The notes beneath the pieces are model-generated. The model had not been told where the DNA came from. It worked only from the letters and a program-made list of their open reading frames with translations, and searched no databases. DNA of 64,000 nucleotides from JANPPS01 sp965246925 (GTDB lineage Bacteria; Pseudomonadota; Alphaproteobacteria; Acetobacterales; Acetobacteraceae), in the NCBI GenBank assembly GCA_965246925.1, contig OZ251994.1, positions 992,001 through 1,056,000 on the forward strand, written 5' to 3'. Positions 44,503 to 54,395 of the stretch are shown here, one piece after another; position 1 is the first letter of the stretch, and each line of letters starts with the position of its first letter. The position numbers were made by a program, and so were the translations under genes.

Positions 44503-45509
44503 GCCGGCACGCCCTTGGTGGTCGAATACTCGAAGTGAAGCGCAGTATCCGGGTACACCAGCGGATGGATCGCGTGCGCCGCCATCGCACCCTCGCTGAA
44601 CCCCTGGAGGATCAGCTTCAGCTTGCCGGGATAGGCCGCGACGTCGCCGATGGCGAAGATGCCCGGGACCGACGTCTCGCACGTAGCTGGCGTCACCTGC
44701 ACATGATGCTGATGCAGCGCCACGCCCCAGTTGGCGATCGGGCCCAGATCCATCGACAGGCCAAAGAACGGCAGCAGATGCGTGGCGTCCAGGCTGCGCA
44801 CCGCGCCCTCCATGGTCGCAACTTCGACGGCATCGAGCCGGCCGTCCACGCCGTGCACGGCGTGGAGCTGATACGGCACGACCAACTCCACGCTCCCATC
44901 GGACGCGGCCCGGTCCAGCTGCGCCGCCGTCTCAGGCGCGGCACGGAACTTGGGACGGCGGTGCACCACCCAAACCTTCTCCGCCAGGTCTTTTAAAGAC
45001 AGCGCCCAATCGACCGCGCTATCCCCGCCACCGGCGATCACCACCCGCTTGCCGCGCAGTTCCTCGCGCTTGCGCACGGAATACCGCACCGCGCCGCTGG
45101 CCTCGAATGCGGCCAAGCCGTCGAGCGGCGGACGGTTCGGCCCAAACGCCCCGGCGCCAGCCGCCAGGATCACGGCACGCGCGTGCACGACATCCCCCTC
45201 ATCGGTCCCCAGCCGAAACGCCCCGGACTGGCCCTCCAATCGGGTGATCCGGCGCCCGAGCAGGCGAGGCACGCCGAATGGCGCAATCTGCCGGTCCAGA
45301 TTCTCGATCAGGTGCCCCGCCTCGATCGCGGGGTGGGCGGGGATGTCGTAGATAGGCTTCTCCGGATACAACGCCGAACACTGCCCGCCGATCTCACCCA
45401 GTGCATCGATCAGCACGGAACGCAGCTTCAACATCCCGCACTCGAACGCCGCAAACAGCCCCACAGGCCCTGCGCCAAGGATGGCGACATCCGTCTCTAT
45501 AATGCTCAT
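44499..45509 (-). CDS. ferredoxin--NADP+ reductase (thioredoxin reductase-like type)
   Basis: FAD enzyme of 336 residues moving electrons between NADPH and ferredoxin or flavodoxin. FAD motif AILGAGPVGLFAAFECG, NADP motif VVIAGGGDSAVDWAL and the FAD-closing IFAIGDVAAYPGKLKLI are present, but no CxxC redox pair, which separates it from thioredoxin reductase. The C-terminal aromatic extension (FEYSTTKGV) fits the YumC/FNR2 group. It is divergent from tsaE. Confidence 0.93.
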   Translation of the reverse strand: MSIIETDVAILGAGPVGLFAAFECGMLKLRSVLIDALGEIGGQCSALYPEKPIYDIPAHPAIEAGHLIENLDRQIAPFGVPRLLGRRITRLEGQSGAFRLGTDEGDVVHARAVILAAGAGAFGPNRPPLDGLAAFEASGAVRYSVRKREELRGKRVVIAGGGDSAVDWALSLKDLAEKVWVVHRRPKFRAAPETAAQLDRAASDGSVELVVPYQLHAVHGVDGRLDAVEVATMEGAVRSLDATHLLPFFGLSMDLGPIANWGVALHQHHVQVTPATCETSVPGIFAIGDVAAYPGKLKLILQGFSEGAMAAHAIHPLVYPDTALHFEYSTTKGVPA

Positions 45510-45626
45510 GCCCTTGATCTAACGGCTTTACCCAGGGGTTCAAGCGCCCTTCCGTATCGCAGGCTTCCAGCCCGCCCTCCGGTAGCGGGAATTGCCCGCC
45601 CCGGCCCAAAAGCGCATGCTGCCGCC

Positions 45627-46049
45627 GTGTTAGCCCTCCCCACCCTGGCCGATACCGAGGCGCTCGGCGCCCGGATCGCTACTATCCTTCGCCCGGGCGA
45701 CGCCGTGTTGCTCGAGGGTCCGCTCGGGGCAGGGAAGAGTGCCCTGGCCCGCGCCATTCTCCGCACCCTCACGCACGACCCGGCGCTCGAGGTGCCCAGC
45801 CCGTCTTACACGCTGGTGCAGGGCTACGATACGCCGGCCGGCCCGGTGCAGCACTTCGACCTCTGGCGCCTCGACGGACCCGGCGCCTTGCTGGAACTCG
45901 GCTGGGACGAAGCGCTGGACGGCATCGCCATCGTGGAATGGCCCGATCGGCTAGGCCCGCTCACGCCGCCGGATGCGCTGCACATTATCCTGGCGCTGAA
46001 TGGCGAAGGCCGGGTCGCGGCCCTTCGCGGCTGGGAGGGCCGGCTGTGA
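45627..46049 (+). CDS. tsaE: tRNA threonylcarbamoyladenosine biosynthesis ATPase TsaE
   Basis: P-loop ATPase of 140 residues required with TsaB, TsaC and TsaD for t6A37 in tRNA. Walker A LEGPLGAGKSALARAIL, then SPSYTLVQGYD, HFDLWRLDGP and LGWDEALDGIAIVEWPDRLG, the order of the YjeE/TsaE family. The start is a GTG; the longer frame to 45183 lies over the convergent-side reductase gene. It overlaps addB by GTGA. Confidence 0.92.
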   Translation: MLALPTLADTEALGARIATILRPGDAVLLEGPLGAGKSALARAILRTLTHDPALEVPSPSYTLVQGYDTPAGPVQHFDLWRLDGPGALLELGWDEALDGIAIVEWPDRLGPLTPPDALHIILALNGEGRVAALRGWEGRL

Positions 46050-48964
46050 ACCTGCACAGCATCCCGGCGCATCTGCCATTCCTGGACACACTGGCCGCCT
46101 GGTGGCTCGAGCGCCAAGGCCCGGACCCGCTCGCGGTCGCAGACGGCCTGATCCTGTTGCCGACCCGGCGTGCCGCGCGCGGCCTCACGGACGCGTTCCT
46201 GCGCGCCTCCGCCGGGCGGCCGTTATTACTGCCGCGCATCGTCGCGCTGGGCGCGCTGGACGAGGCGCCACTGGCCCTGGCCGGCATGCTCGACCTGCCG
46301 CCTGCCGTGCCGCCCGCCACCCGCCTAGCCGTGCTGACCCGGCTCGTCATGACACTCGAGGGCCGGCATGGCGCGCCGGGCACCGCGGACCGCGCCTGGC
46401 CCTTGGCGGTGGAACTGGCGGCGCTGCTGGATGAGGCGCACCGGGCAGAGATCAGCCTGCATGACCGCCTGCCGGACGCCGCGGCGCTGGAGCACGCCGA
46501 GCACTGGGACCGCACGATCAAGTTCCTCGACATCGTCACCCAGGCCTGGCCCGCTTGGCTCGAGGAACAAGGCTTGATCGACGGCGCCGACCGCGCCCGG
46601 CGCCTGCTGGACCGGCAGTGCCTGGCGTGGAAGGCCGCGCCCCCGCCCATGGACGTCATCATGGCCGGCACCACGGGCGGCGTGCCGGCGGTGGCCCGGC
46701 TGATGCGCGTCGTGCTGCGGCTGCCCCGTGGCATGGCGATCCTTCCCGGCCTCGATCACGCCATGCCGGACCCTGTGTGGGACGCGCTGGACGACGGGCA
46801 TCCGCAGGCCGGATTGCGCCGCCTGCTGTCCACGCTGGCCGCCACGAGGGGGGACGTGACGCCCTGGCCCGCGCCCGCCAGCGCGCGCGGTGACGCCATC
46901 GCCCGGGCCCTGCTGCCGGCCCGTGCGCTAGGCGCCTGGCGGGAGCCGTTCACGCCGGACCTCGGCGCCCTCACGCGCCTCACCGCCGCCGACCAGCAGG
47001 AGGAGGCGGTCGCCGTCGCCCTCATCCTGCGGAACGCGCTGGAAACGCCGCACGCCAGCGCCGCTCTGGTCACGCCGGACCGCGCGCTAGCCGGGCGCGT
47101 GGCGGCGGAACTGCGGCGGTATGGCGTGATCGCCGATGACAGCGCGGGCGAGCCGCTGAGCGACACCCCACCCGCGATCCTGCTACGCCTGCTAGCCCGC
47201 GTGGTGGCGGAGGGGTTCGGCCCGGTCGCGCTGCTCTCCGTCCTGAAACATCCCCTGGCCGCGCTGGGCCTGAGCCCCGCGCAATGCCGCGCCGCCGCCC
47301 GTAGGCTGGAACGCGCTTGCCTGCGCGGTCCCGCCCCGGCCCCCGGCCTGACCGGCCTCCGCGCCGCGGCCGGACGTGCGCAGCCGGAGCGCACGGCAGA
47401 TTTGCTTGACCGGCTCGACGCCGCCTTCGCCCCCATCCTGGCCATCGCCACCCAGCCGGACGCGACACCGGAGGCGGCACTGCATGCCCTGATCGCCTGC
47501 GCCGAGGCCGTCACCGCCACCGACGCCGAACCCGGCATCCTGCTATGGTCCGGCGAGGAGGGTGAGGCGCTGGCCGAGCACCTGGCCGCCCTGCTCGCGG
47601 CATTACCGCTCATTCCGCCCCAACCGGTCGGGACACTGCCGGGCTTGCTGGAGGCCTCGATGGCCGGCATCATGATCCGCACCCGCCGGGCCCTGCGCGG
47701 CCTGTCCGGCGGCGAGCATCCGCGGGTGGCGATCCTGGGCCTGCTGGAAGCCCGGCTGCAGCATTTCGACGTCCTGGTTCTGGGCGGCCTGGCCGAGACG
47801 GTCTGGCCCCCCGCCACCGACCCTGGCCCCTGGATGAGCCGCCCGATGCGCGCCCGCGCCGGCCTGCCCTCCCCTGAGGAGATCGTGGGCCAGATGGCGC
47901 ATGACTTCGCCATGCTGACGGGCGCCGCGCCCGCGATCGTGCTGTCCTGCCCCGCCCGGCGCGAGGGCGCCCCCGCCGTCCCGGCCCGCTGGCTCGTGCG
48001 GCTGCAGGCGTTCTTGGAAGGCCACGGCACGGCGCTCACGCCGCACCCGGCCGCACACTGGGCGCAGGCGCTGGATCAGCCGGACGGTGACCCCCGCCCG
48101 GTCCGCCCCCCCGCACCCCGCCCGCCCGCCACCGCCCGCCCGCGCCGCCTGAGCGTGACGGAAATCGAGACCTGGCTCCGCGACCCCTACGCCATCTATG
48201 CCAAGCACGTGCTCCGGCTCCGCAAGCTCGACCCGCTAGAGCAATCGGCCGACGCGGCGGATTACGGCATGATCGTCCACGCCGCGCTGGCCGCATTTTT
48301 GGCCACGCTGCCGCCCACCTACCCGCCGGACGCCGCCGGACGCCTGCGTATCGAGATGGCCCGCGCTCTCGACGCCGCCGGCCTCCGCCCCGCTTTGACC
48401 GCCTGGTGGCGCCCCCGCCTCATGCGCATCGCGGACTGGGTGGCCGCGGCCGAAGGTGAGCGCCGCCAGGTGCATAGCCCCACGCTGGTCCGTACCGAGG
48501 CCACGGGCATCTGGGCCGTCCCGCACGCCAGTTTCGAACTGACGGGCCGCGCCGACCGGATCGAGCGCCTACCGGACGCCACCATCGCCATCCTGGACTA
48601 TAAGACCGGCACCACCCCCAGCAGCGAGGACGTGAAAGCGGGCCTTGCCCCGCAACTCCCGCTCGAGGCCGCGATGGCCCGCGCCGGCGTGTTCGGCGAA
48701 GACCTGGCCGGACGCGCTACGGAGTTGACCTACTGGCACCTTACGGGCGGGTTCACGCCGGGCACGGTGAAACAAGTCGTGAAGGAGAACCCGGCGGAGG
48801 TGGCCACCAAGGCCGAGCAGGGCCTGATCGCCCTCATCCACGCCTACGACGACGCCGCCCGCCCCTACCTCTCCCAGCCCCACCCCGGCACCGCCCCCCG
48901 CTTCACCGATTACGCGCAACTGGCGCGCGTAGCCGAGTGGACCGCGGTCGAGGATGAAGAATGA
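46046..48964 (+). CDS. addB: double-strand break repair protein AddB
   Basis: Second subunit of the AddAB helicase-nuclease that resects DNA ends for recombination. The 972-residue protein has an inactivated helicase-like N-terminal part (LILLPTRRAARGLTDAFLRA) and a C-terminal PD-(D/E)xK nuclease (ILDYKTGTTPSS near residue 850, preceded by SVTEIETWLRDPYAIYAKHV). The four-cysteine iron-sulfur cluster of Bacillus AddB is not seen. It starts at GTG inside the tsaE stop. An IS element lies between its stop and addA. Confidence 0.94.
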   Translation: MNLHSIPAHLPFLDTLAAWWLERQGPDPLAVADGLILLPTRRAARGLTDAFLRASAGRPLLLPRIVALGALDEAPLALAGMLDLPPAVPPATRLAVLTRLVMTLEGRHGAPGTADRAWPLAVELAALLDEAHRAEISLHDRLPDAAALEHAEHWDRTIKFLDIVTQAWPAWLEEQGLIDGADRARRLLDRQCLAWKAAPPPMDVIMAGTTGGVPAVARLMRVVLRLPRGMAILPGLDHAMPDPVWDALDDGHPQAGLRRLLSTLAATRGDVTPWPAPASARGDAIARALLPARALGAWREPFTPDLGALTRLTAADQQEEAVAVALILRNALETPHASAALVTPDRALAGRVAAELRRYGVIADDSAGEPLSDTPPAILLRLLARVVAEGFGPVALLSVLKHPLAALGLSPAQCRAAARRLERACLRGPAPAPGLTGLRAAAGRAQPERTADLLDRLDAAFAPILAIATQPDATPEAALHALIACAEAVTATDAEPGILLWSGEEGEALAEHLAALLAALPLIPPQPVGTLPGLLEASMAGIMIRTRRALRGLSGGEHPRVAILGLLEARLQHFDVLVLGGLAETVWPPATDPGPWMSRPMRARAGLPSPEEIVGQMAHDFAMLTGAAPAIVLSCPARREGAPAVPARWLVRLQAFLEGHGTALTPHPAAHWAQALDQPDGDPRPVRPPAPRPPATARPRRLSVTEIETWLRDPYAIYAKHVLRLRKLDPLEQSADAADYGMIVHAALAAFLATLPPTYPPDAAGRLRIEMARALDAAGLRPALTAWWRPRLMRIADWVAAAEGERRQVHSPTLVRTEATGIWAVPHASFELTGRADRIERLPDATIAILDYKTGTTPSSEDVKAGLAPQLPLEAAMARAGVFGEDLAGRATELTYWHLTGGFTPGTVKQVVKENPAEVATKAEQGLIALIHAYDDAARPYLSQPHPGTAPRFTDYAQLARVAEWTAVEDEE

Positions 48965-48989
48965 GCGGCCTCCTTCCCCCTCTCCCCTC

Positions 48990-50467
48990 GGGCTACGGCG
49001 GTCACGCATGTGCGAATCAATTTTGACTGGCGTTCGGGTTGGTTTTCCGAATCCATGACTGGTGTTCATGGAGCGATTCGCAGGAGTGATGACACCCTTG
49101 GTTCCTTTGGCGACGCGCGGTTGCGGCGGGTAGGTGCGCGTTTGCTGGCGGCGATGCAGAACGCGCCCACGATGTGTTTGCATGCTCTGGCTGAGACCCG
49201 CAACGAGGCTCTCCGCTTTGGTCAGTTCCTCGACAACCCGGCCGTGAGTGCGGACGAGATGCTGGTGCATACGGGCCGGGTCACTGGCCGACGCGCGGCC
49301 GGCCGGCATGCGTTGGCGGTTCAGGACACGACCGAGCTGCACTTCGCCTCGCACGGGGCGAGCAAGCGGGGGTTTGGCCGGGCAGGCAACGGAGAGGACA
49401 TCGGCCTGTTCCTGCATCCGACGGTCGCCGTCGATGCTGCCACGGGCGGCGTGATCGGCCTTGTGGGTGCCCAGGTGCTCAACCGGACCGAGGGCCTGGT
49501 GGCCGACCGTAACACCCGGGCCGCCGACGCCAAGGAGTCGCGCCGTTGGCTGGCGGGGGCCGAAACCGCTGCGGCCGTTCTGGAGGACGCGGCGCTGGTG
49601 ACGGTCGTCGCCGACCGCGAGAGCGACATCTACGACCAGTTCGCCCGCCGGCCCGAAGGTGCCCACCTCCTGTGCCGGGCGGCACAAGACCGGGCCTTGA
49701 CGACCGGGTCGCGGCTGTTCGCCAGTTGTGCATCGTGGCCCGAGCAGGACCGCGTCTGTATCGAGATACCCGCGCGCGGGCCGCGTCCGGCGCGCTCGGC
49801 CCAGGTTGCGATCCGGTTCGGCGAGGTCACGCTGAGACGCCCGGCCAAAGCGGCCCGGAGCCTGGCCGAAACGGTGACCTTGCGCGTCGTGGACGTGCGC
49901 GAGGTCGGGGTGCCGGAGGCAATGACGGAGGATAAGGATGCGGTGCATTGGTGCCTGCTGACGACGCATGCCGTGCCGGATGTGACGCGGGCCCGCGAGA
50001 TCGTCGGCTGGTATCGGCTGCGCTGGACGATCGAGCAGGTGTTCCGCACGCTCAAGAGTGCCGGGGCAGAAGCGGAGAACTCGCAAGTCGTCGAGGCACG
50101 ACGCTACGTCAAGCTGGCGGTGACGGCGCTGATCGCGGCGGTGCGGATCGTGCAGATCGTGGTAGGGCGCGACGCCGCGACCGGCCAGCCGCTGAGCGAC
50201 GCAGCCGATCCAGCCGACACGCCGATGCTGAAGTCGTGCTGCGCCAAGCTCGAAGGCCGGACGGCGGCGCTGAAGAACCCCCATGCCGACGACACGCTGG
50301 CCTGGTTCGCCTGGATCGTCGCCCGCCTCGGCGGCTGGTCCGGATATCACTCGAGAGGCTACAAGCCGCCCGGACCCAAGATCATCGCCCGAGGAGTGCT
50401 GAAACTCGACGGGATCAAACAAGGGTGGGCCCTCGCTCATTCCGCAAATGTGTGACTCCCGTAGCCC
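48990..50467 (+). mobile_element. IS4-family insertion sequence between addB and addA
   Basis: About 1.48 kb with one transposase gene and imperfect terminal inverted repeats: 48990-49016 and 50441-50467 match at 22 of 27 positions, outer bases GGGCTACGG. No convincing direct target duplication was found. Instead the flanks are complementary: CTCTCCCC on the left and GGGGAGAG on the right, suggesting insertion into a small palindrome. Transposase and ends look intact, so it may be recent and mobile. Confidence 0.85.
49055..50455 (+). CDS. IS4-family transposase
   Basis: DDE transposase related to the IS50/Tn5 branch. Catalytic blocks: first Asp in VQDTTELHF, second in VVADRESDIYD, Glu in YRLRWTIEQVFRTLKSAG (the Y-(2)-R-(3)-E-(6)-K signature). 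The chosen ATG gives 466 residues. A GTG at 49010 would extend it by 15 residues into the left terminal repeat; which is used is unclear. The frame is uninterrupted and oriented with addBA. Confidence 0.92.
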   Translation: MTGVHGAIRRSDDTLGSFGDARLRRVGARLLAAMQNAPTMCLHALAETRNEALRFGQFLDNPAVSADEMLVHTGRVTGRRAAGRHALAVQDTTELHFASHGASKRGFGRAGNGEDIGLFLHPTVAVDAATGGVIGLVGAQVLNRTEGLVADRNTRAADAKESRRWLAGAETAAAVLEDAALVTVVADRESDIYDQFARRPEGAHLLCRAAQDRALTTGSRLFASCASWPEQDRVCIEIPARGPRPARSAQVAIRFGEVTLRRPAKAARSLAETVTLRVVDVREVGVPEAMTEDKDAVHWCLLTTHAVPDVTRAREIVGWYRLRWTIEQVFRTLKSAGAEAENSQVVEARRYVKLAVTALIAAVRIVQIVVGRDAATGQPLSDAADPADTPMLKSCCAKLEGRTAALKNPHADDTLAWFAWIVARLGGWSGYHSRGYKPPGPKIIARGVLKLDGIKQGWALAHSANV

Positions 50468-50504
50468 GGGGGGAGAGAGGGCGGCAATCCCTGACCAAGC
50501 ACCC

Positions 50505-53500
50505 ATGACTCCCCGCACCCGCGCCATCACCGAGCAGCGCCAGGCGTCGGACCCCGCCGTCTCGGCCTTCGTCGCCGCCAGCGCCGGGTCAGGGAAGACC
50601 AAGCTGCTGACCGACCGAATGCTCCGGCTCATGCTGGGCGGGGCTCCGCCGGGGCGTATCCAGTGCCTGACGTTCACCAAGGCCGCCGCCGCCGAGATGG
50701 CGCTCCGGCTCCAACACCGGCTGGGGCGCTGGGTGACGCTCGATGACCCGGCGCTCGATCAGGAATTGGCGGACCTACTCGTCCCCGCCACCACGGACAC
50801 ACGCCAAAAGGCCCGCGCCCTGTTCTCGGACGTGCTCGACCTGCCCGGCGGCATGCGGATCGGCACCATCCACGCCTTCTGCCAATCCCTCCTGCGTCGC
50901 TTCCCGCTCGAGGCGCTGATCTCCCCGCAATTCCGCTTGGTCGAGGACGCCGACGCCAAGCTTGCGATGGATCAGGCCCGTGAAGGCGTGCTGGCGGAGG
51001 CGGCGCCGGGCACGCTCGACGGCCTGGCCGGGCTGGTCAACGCCGGGACGTTCGGCACGCTGATCGCCATCTTGGCCAATCAGCGGCAGCGGCTGACCCC
51101 CTTTCTGGCCCTGGCCGAACCACGGCGCCAAGCCGCCATCCGCCGTGCGTTGGCCGTGACCGCCCAAGACGAGCACGAGGTGCTGGACGACGCCGTCGGC
51201 TGGCCCGGGGAGGCGGCGCTGGCAGAGACGATCGGCCTCATGCGCGCCCACGGCTCGCCCGGTGTGATCGACAAAGCCCATACCATGCTGGCCTGGCTGG
51301 GTCAGCCCGCCTATCTGCGCCGGGCGGTATGGGAGGACTGGCGCAACTGCTTCTTCAACAAGAGCGGAAGTGCCACGGCGCCCAGCAAATTCGCCGCGGA
51401 AAGGTTAGCTCACAAATTCCCGCACATCCATACGGTGATCGCCGCAGAGCAGGAGCGGATCGAGGGCATCGAGGACCAGCGCCGCGCCCTGCTATCCGCC
51501 CAGGCCAACATGGCGCTGCTGACGCTGGCCGCCCCCATCCTCGCCGCCTACGAAAGGCTGAAATCGAACGCCGGGCAGCTGGACTATACCGACCTGATCG
51601 GGCGCACCTCCGGCCTGTTGGTCGATCCCGGGGCGGCGTGGGTCCTGTATAAGCTGGACGGCGGCATCGACCACCTGCTGCTGGATGAAGTGCAGGACAC
51701 CGCGCCGCAGCAATGGGAGATCGCGCACCGGCTGACGGAGGAGTTCTTCACCGGCCTCGGCGCCCGGAACGAGGACGGCACCGTCCGCACGTTCTTCGCC
51801 GTGGGTGACCCGAAGCAGAGCATCTACAGCTTCCAGGGTGCCGACCCCGATGAATTCAGCCGCAGCCGCGCCCGCATGGCCCAACGCGTCGGCACATCGG
51901 GTGAAATCTGGCGCGACGTGACGCTCGACGTCTCGTTCCGCTCCACTGCGCCGGTGCTGGAGCTGGTGGACGCGACCTTCGCCAGCCCCACCGCGGCCGC
52001 GGGCGTCGCGGACGAGCAGGAATTACGGCATTATCCGGACCGCACCGGGGCCGCCGGACGGGTCGAGCTATGGCCGCTGGCCCCACTCCCACCCAAGCCC
52101 GAGCTGGCCCCCTGGGAAGTGCCAGACGAAAACCAGGGTCTGGTCTCGGCCCCGCAGCGCCTGGCGGACACGCTGGCCGGCTGGGTCGCGGGGGAGCTCG
52201 CGGACGGCGTGCGGCTGCCAGGCCGGGGCCGGGCGCTGCAGGCGGGGGACATCCTGATCCTGGTGCGGCGGCGGGACGATTTCGCACGCGGACTGGTCCG
52301 GGCGCTAAAGGCGCGCGGCGTGCCGGTGGCGGGCATGGACCGCATGAAGCTCACCGACCAGGCGGCGGTGCAGGACCTGCTGGCCGCCTGCGACGCGGTG
52401 CTGCTCCCAGAAGATGACCTGGCGGTCGCCTGCGTGCTGACCAGCCCGCTCGGTGGGCTCAGCGATGACAGCCTCATGCGCCTCGTGCTGTCAGGCGTGC
52501 CGGGCGCCCGGCTATGGACCACGCTCATGGCGCACGCGGATGAGCGGCCCGGCTGGGCGGCGGCGCTGGCGTTCCTGACCGCGGTGCGCGCCCGGGCGGA
52601 CCACGTGACGCCCCATGCACTGCTGACCGAAATGCTCGGCCCGCTCGGCGGACGCGCCCGCCTGTTGGCCCGCCTGGGCGCGGAAGCGGCCGAGCCGGTC
52701 GATGAACTGCTGAACGCGGCGCTCGCCTATGCCGGGTCCCATCCGCCATCCCTTCAGGGCTTCGTGCAATGGATCCGCGCGTCCGGCGCCGAGGTGAAGC
52801 GGGAGGCCGGTGGTTCGGGCGGAGTGGTGCGGATCATGACGGTGCACGGCGCCAAGGGGCTGCAGGCGCCCCTCGTCATTCTGCCGGATACCACCGCGCT
52901 CCCGCCCGCCGACGAGCCGTTTGCTTGGGTCACGGACGCCCCCGCCGGCGTCGAGCTGCCGCTGTGGTCGCCCAAGAAGGAGCTGCGCTGCGCCGCGCTG
53001 GACCGCGCGCGGGAGGCCGCGAACGTGGCCCGGCGGCGCGAGTACAACCGCCTGCTCTATGTCGCCATGACCCGGGCGGAGGACCGGCTGCTGGTATGCG
53101 GCTGGGATGTCCGGGGTAAGGACGGACCGAAGGAGGAGAGCTGGTACCGCCTGGTCCAGGCCGGCATGGCGGAGCTGCCGTTCGTGTCCGAACCATTCAC
53201 CGGCCCCGGCGCCTGGGAAGGTGAGCTTCTGGTCTATGAGACCGCCCAGGATACTCAGGTGACAGCGGCCCGCCCGGCCCGGGACGCGGCGGCCACTCCG
53301 CTCCCGGCCTGGGCCGGACGCCCCGGCGCCTGGGGCCCCGCGCCGCCCCCGCCCGAGCCCGCATTGCCCGTGCCGCTCGCCCCCAGCCGGCCGGATGGTG
53401 CGCTGTATGGGCCGGTGCCGCGCGCCGCCTCCCCGTTGCTGCGCACCGGGCGGGAGCGACCGCGCCTGGCCGGGCGCTGGGTGCATAGCCTGTTGCAACA

Positions 53501-53990
53501 CCTGCCAGACGTGCCCGGTGACCGCGCTGCCGCCGCGCGCGCGTTCCTAGCTGCACCCGGCCATGGGCTCGAGCATGACGATATCGGGCGTCTGCTGACC
53601 CAGACCCTGGCCGTGCTGGACCATCCTGCACTGGCTCCGCTGTTCGCGCCGGGCAGCCGGGCGGAGCAGCCGCTCACGGGCCTATGGCGCGGCACGGTCG
53701 TGAGCGGCGTCGTGGACCGCATGGCCGTGACGGAGGCAGGCGTCTGGATCGCCGACTTCAAGACCCATCGCGCCGCCCCGGCAGAGGTCGAGGACACGCC
53801 GGTTCGCTATCTGCGTCAGCTCGCAGCATACCGCGGCGTGCTCGGCGCGATCTATCCGGGCCGCCCGGTGACCTGCACCCTTGTCTGGACAGAGGGCGCC
53901 ACCGTCGTCACCATCCCCGGGGGGCTGCTTGATCGGGCCGGACCGCTGCCCCATCTTTCGATGAGTTCCGAGGAGATTCGCCGTGAGTGA
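50505..53990 (+). CDS. addA: double-strand break repair helicase AddA
   Basis: UvrD-type helicase and nuclease subunit of AddAB, 1161 residues. Walker A ASAGSGKT at 25-32, motif Ia LTFTKAAAAEM, Walker B LLLDEVQDTAPQQWE, motif III VGDPKQSIYSFQGADP, a motif VI-like YVAMTRAEDRL and a C-terminal nuclease motif WIADFKTHRAAP. The ATG at 50505 has no good Shine-Dalgarno; with the IS between it and addB the coupling expected in related genomes is broken. It overlaps trxA by 8 bases. Confidence 0.95.
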   Translation: MTPRTRAITEQRQASDPAVSAFVAASAGSGKTKLLTDRMLRLMLGGAPPGRIQCLTFTKAAAAEMALRLQHRLGRWVTLDDPALDQELADLLVPATTDTRQKARALFSDVLDLPGGMRIGTIHAFCQSLLRRFPLEALISPQFRLVEDADAKLAMDQAREGVLAEAAPGTLDGLAGLVNAGTFGTLIAILANQRQRLTPFLALAEPRRQAAIRRALAVTAQDEHEVLDDAVGWPGEAALAETIGLMRAHGSPGVIDKAHTMLAWLGQPAYLRRAVWEDWRNCFFNKSGSATAPSKFAAERLAHKFPHIHTVIAAEQERIEGIEDQRRALLSAQANMALLTLAAPILAAYERLKSNAGQLDYTDLIGRTSGLLVDPGAAWVLYKLDGGIDHLLLDEVQDTAPQQWEIAHRLTEEFFTGLGARNEDGTVRTFFAVGDPKQSIYSFQGADPDEFSRSRARMAQRVGTSGEIWRDVTLDVSFRSTAPVLELVDATFASPTAAAGVADEQELRHYPDRTGAAGRVELWPLAPLPPKPELAPWEVPDENQGLVSAPQRLADTLAGWVAGELADGVRLPGRGRALQAGDILILVRRRDDFARGLVRALKARGVPVAGMDRMKLTDQAAVQDLLAACDAVLLPEDDLAVACVLTSPLGGLSDDSLMRLVLSGVPGARLWTTLMAHADERPGWAAALAFLTAVRARADHVTPHALLTEMLGPLGGRARLLARLGAEAAEPVDELLNAALAYAGSHPPSLQGFVQWIRASGAEVKREAGGSGGVVRIMTVHGAKGLQAPLVILPDTTALPPADEPFAWVTDAPAGVELPLWSPKKELRCAALDRAREAANVARRREYNRLLYVAMTRAEDRLLVCGWDVRGKDGPKEESWYRLVQAGMAELPFVSEPFTGPGAWEGELLVYETAQDTQVTAARPARDAAATPLPAWAGRPGAWGPAPPPPEPALPVPLAPSRPDGALYGPVPRAASPLLRTGRERPRLAGRWVHSLLQHLPDVPGDRAAAARAFLAAPGHGLEHDDIGRLLTQTLAVLDHPALAPLFAPGSRAEQPLTGLWRGTVVSGVVDRMAVTEAGVWIADFKTHRAAPAEVEDTPVRYLRQLAAYRGVLGAIYPGRPVTCTLVWTEGATVVTIPGGLLDRAGPLPHLSMSSEEIRRE

Positions 53991-54312
53991 GAATACCGTG
54001 GCCGTGAGCGACGACACCTTCAAGACCGACGTGCTGGACAGCAAGGGCATGGTCCTGGTGGATTTCTGGGCCGAGTGGTGCGGCCCCTGCAAGATGATCG
54101 CCCCGGCGCTGGAAGAGATCGCCGCCGAGTATAAGGGCCGGGTGACAGTGGCCAAGGTCAACATCGACGACAACCCGATGTCGCCCAACGCCTACGGCGT
54201 CCGCGGCATCCCGACCATGATCCTGTTCAAGGACGGCAAACCCGCCGCCACCAAGGTAGGCGCCGCGCCCAAAAGCGAGCTGAAGGCGTGGGTCGCCAGC
54301 AATCTAGCCTAG
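53983..54312 (+). CDS. trxA: thioredoxin
   Basis: 109-residue thioredoxin with WCGPC at 32-36 and the cis-Pro segment RGIPTMILFKDGK. Reduces disulfides in cytoplasmic proteins using thioredoxin reductase. The GTG start has GAGGAGA 7 bases upstream and lies inside the end of addA. Confidence 0.96.
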   Translation: MSENTVAVSDDTFKTDVLDSKGMVLVDFWAEWCGPCKMIAPALEEIAAEYKGRVTVAKVNIDDNPMSPNAYGVRGIPTMILFKDGKPAATKVGAAPKSELKAWVASNLA

Positions 54313-54395
54313 CGGCGCGGGGTGTGGATTTGGTGGTCCACCCTTAACGGATAATTAATCTTTCGTCGCTATCCTCTCTCTATCAGGAGGGTGGA

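Noticed and set aside
48982..50475. Standard target-site duplication of the IS4-family element
   Set aside because: No five- to nine-base direct repeat fits either end; similarities are inverted or G/C runs.
48569..50680. 703-residue open frame on the minus strand across addB, the IS and addA
   Set aside because: It is antisense to three well-supported genes and crosses an insertion boundary; long antisense frames are common in GC-rich DNA.
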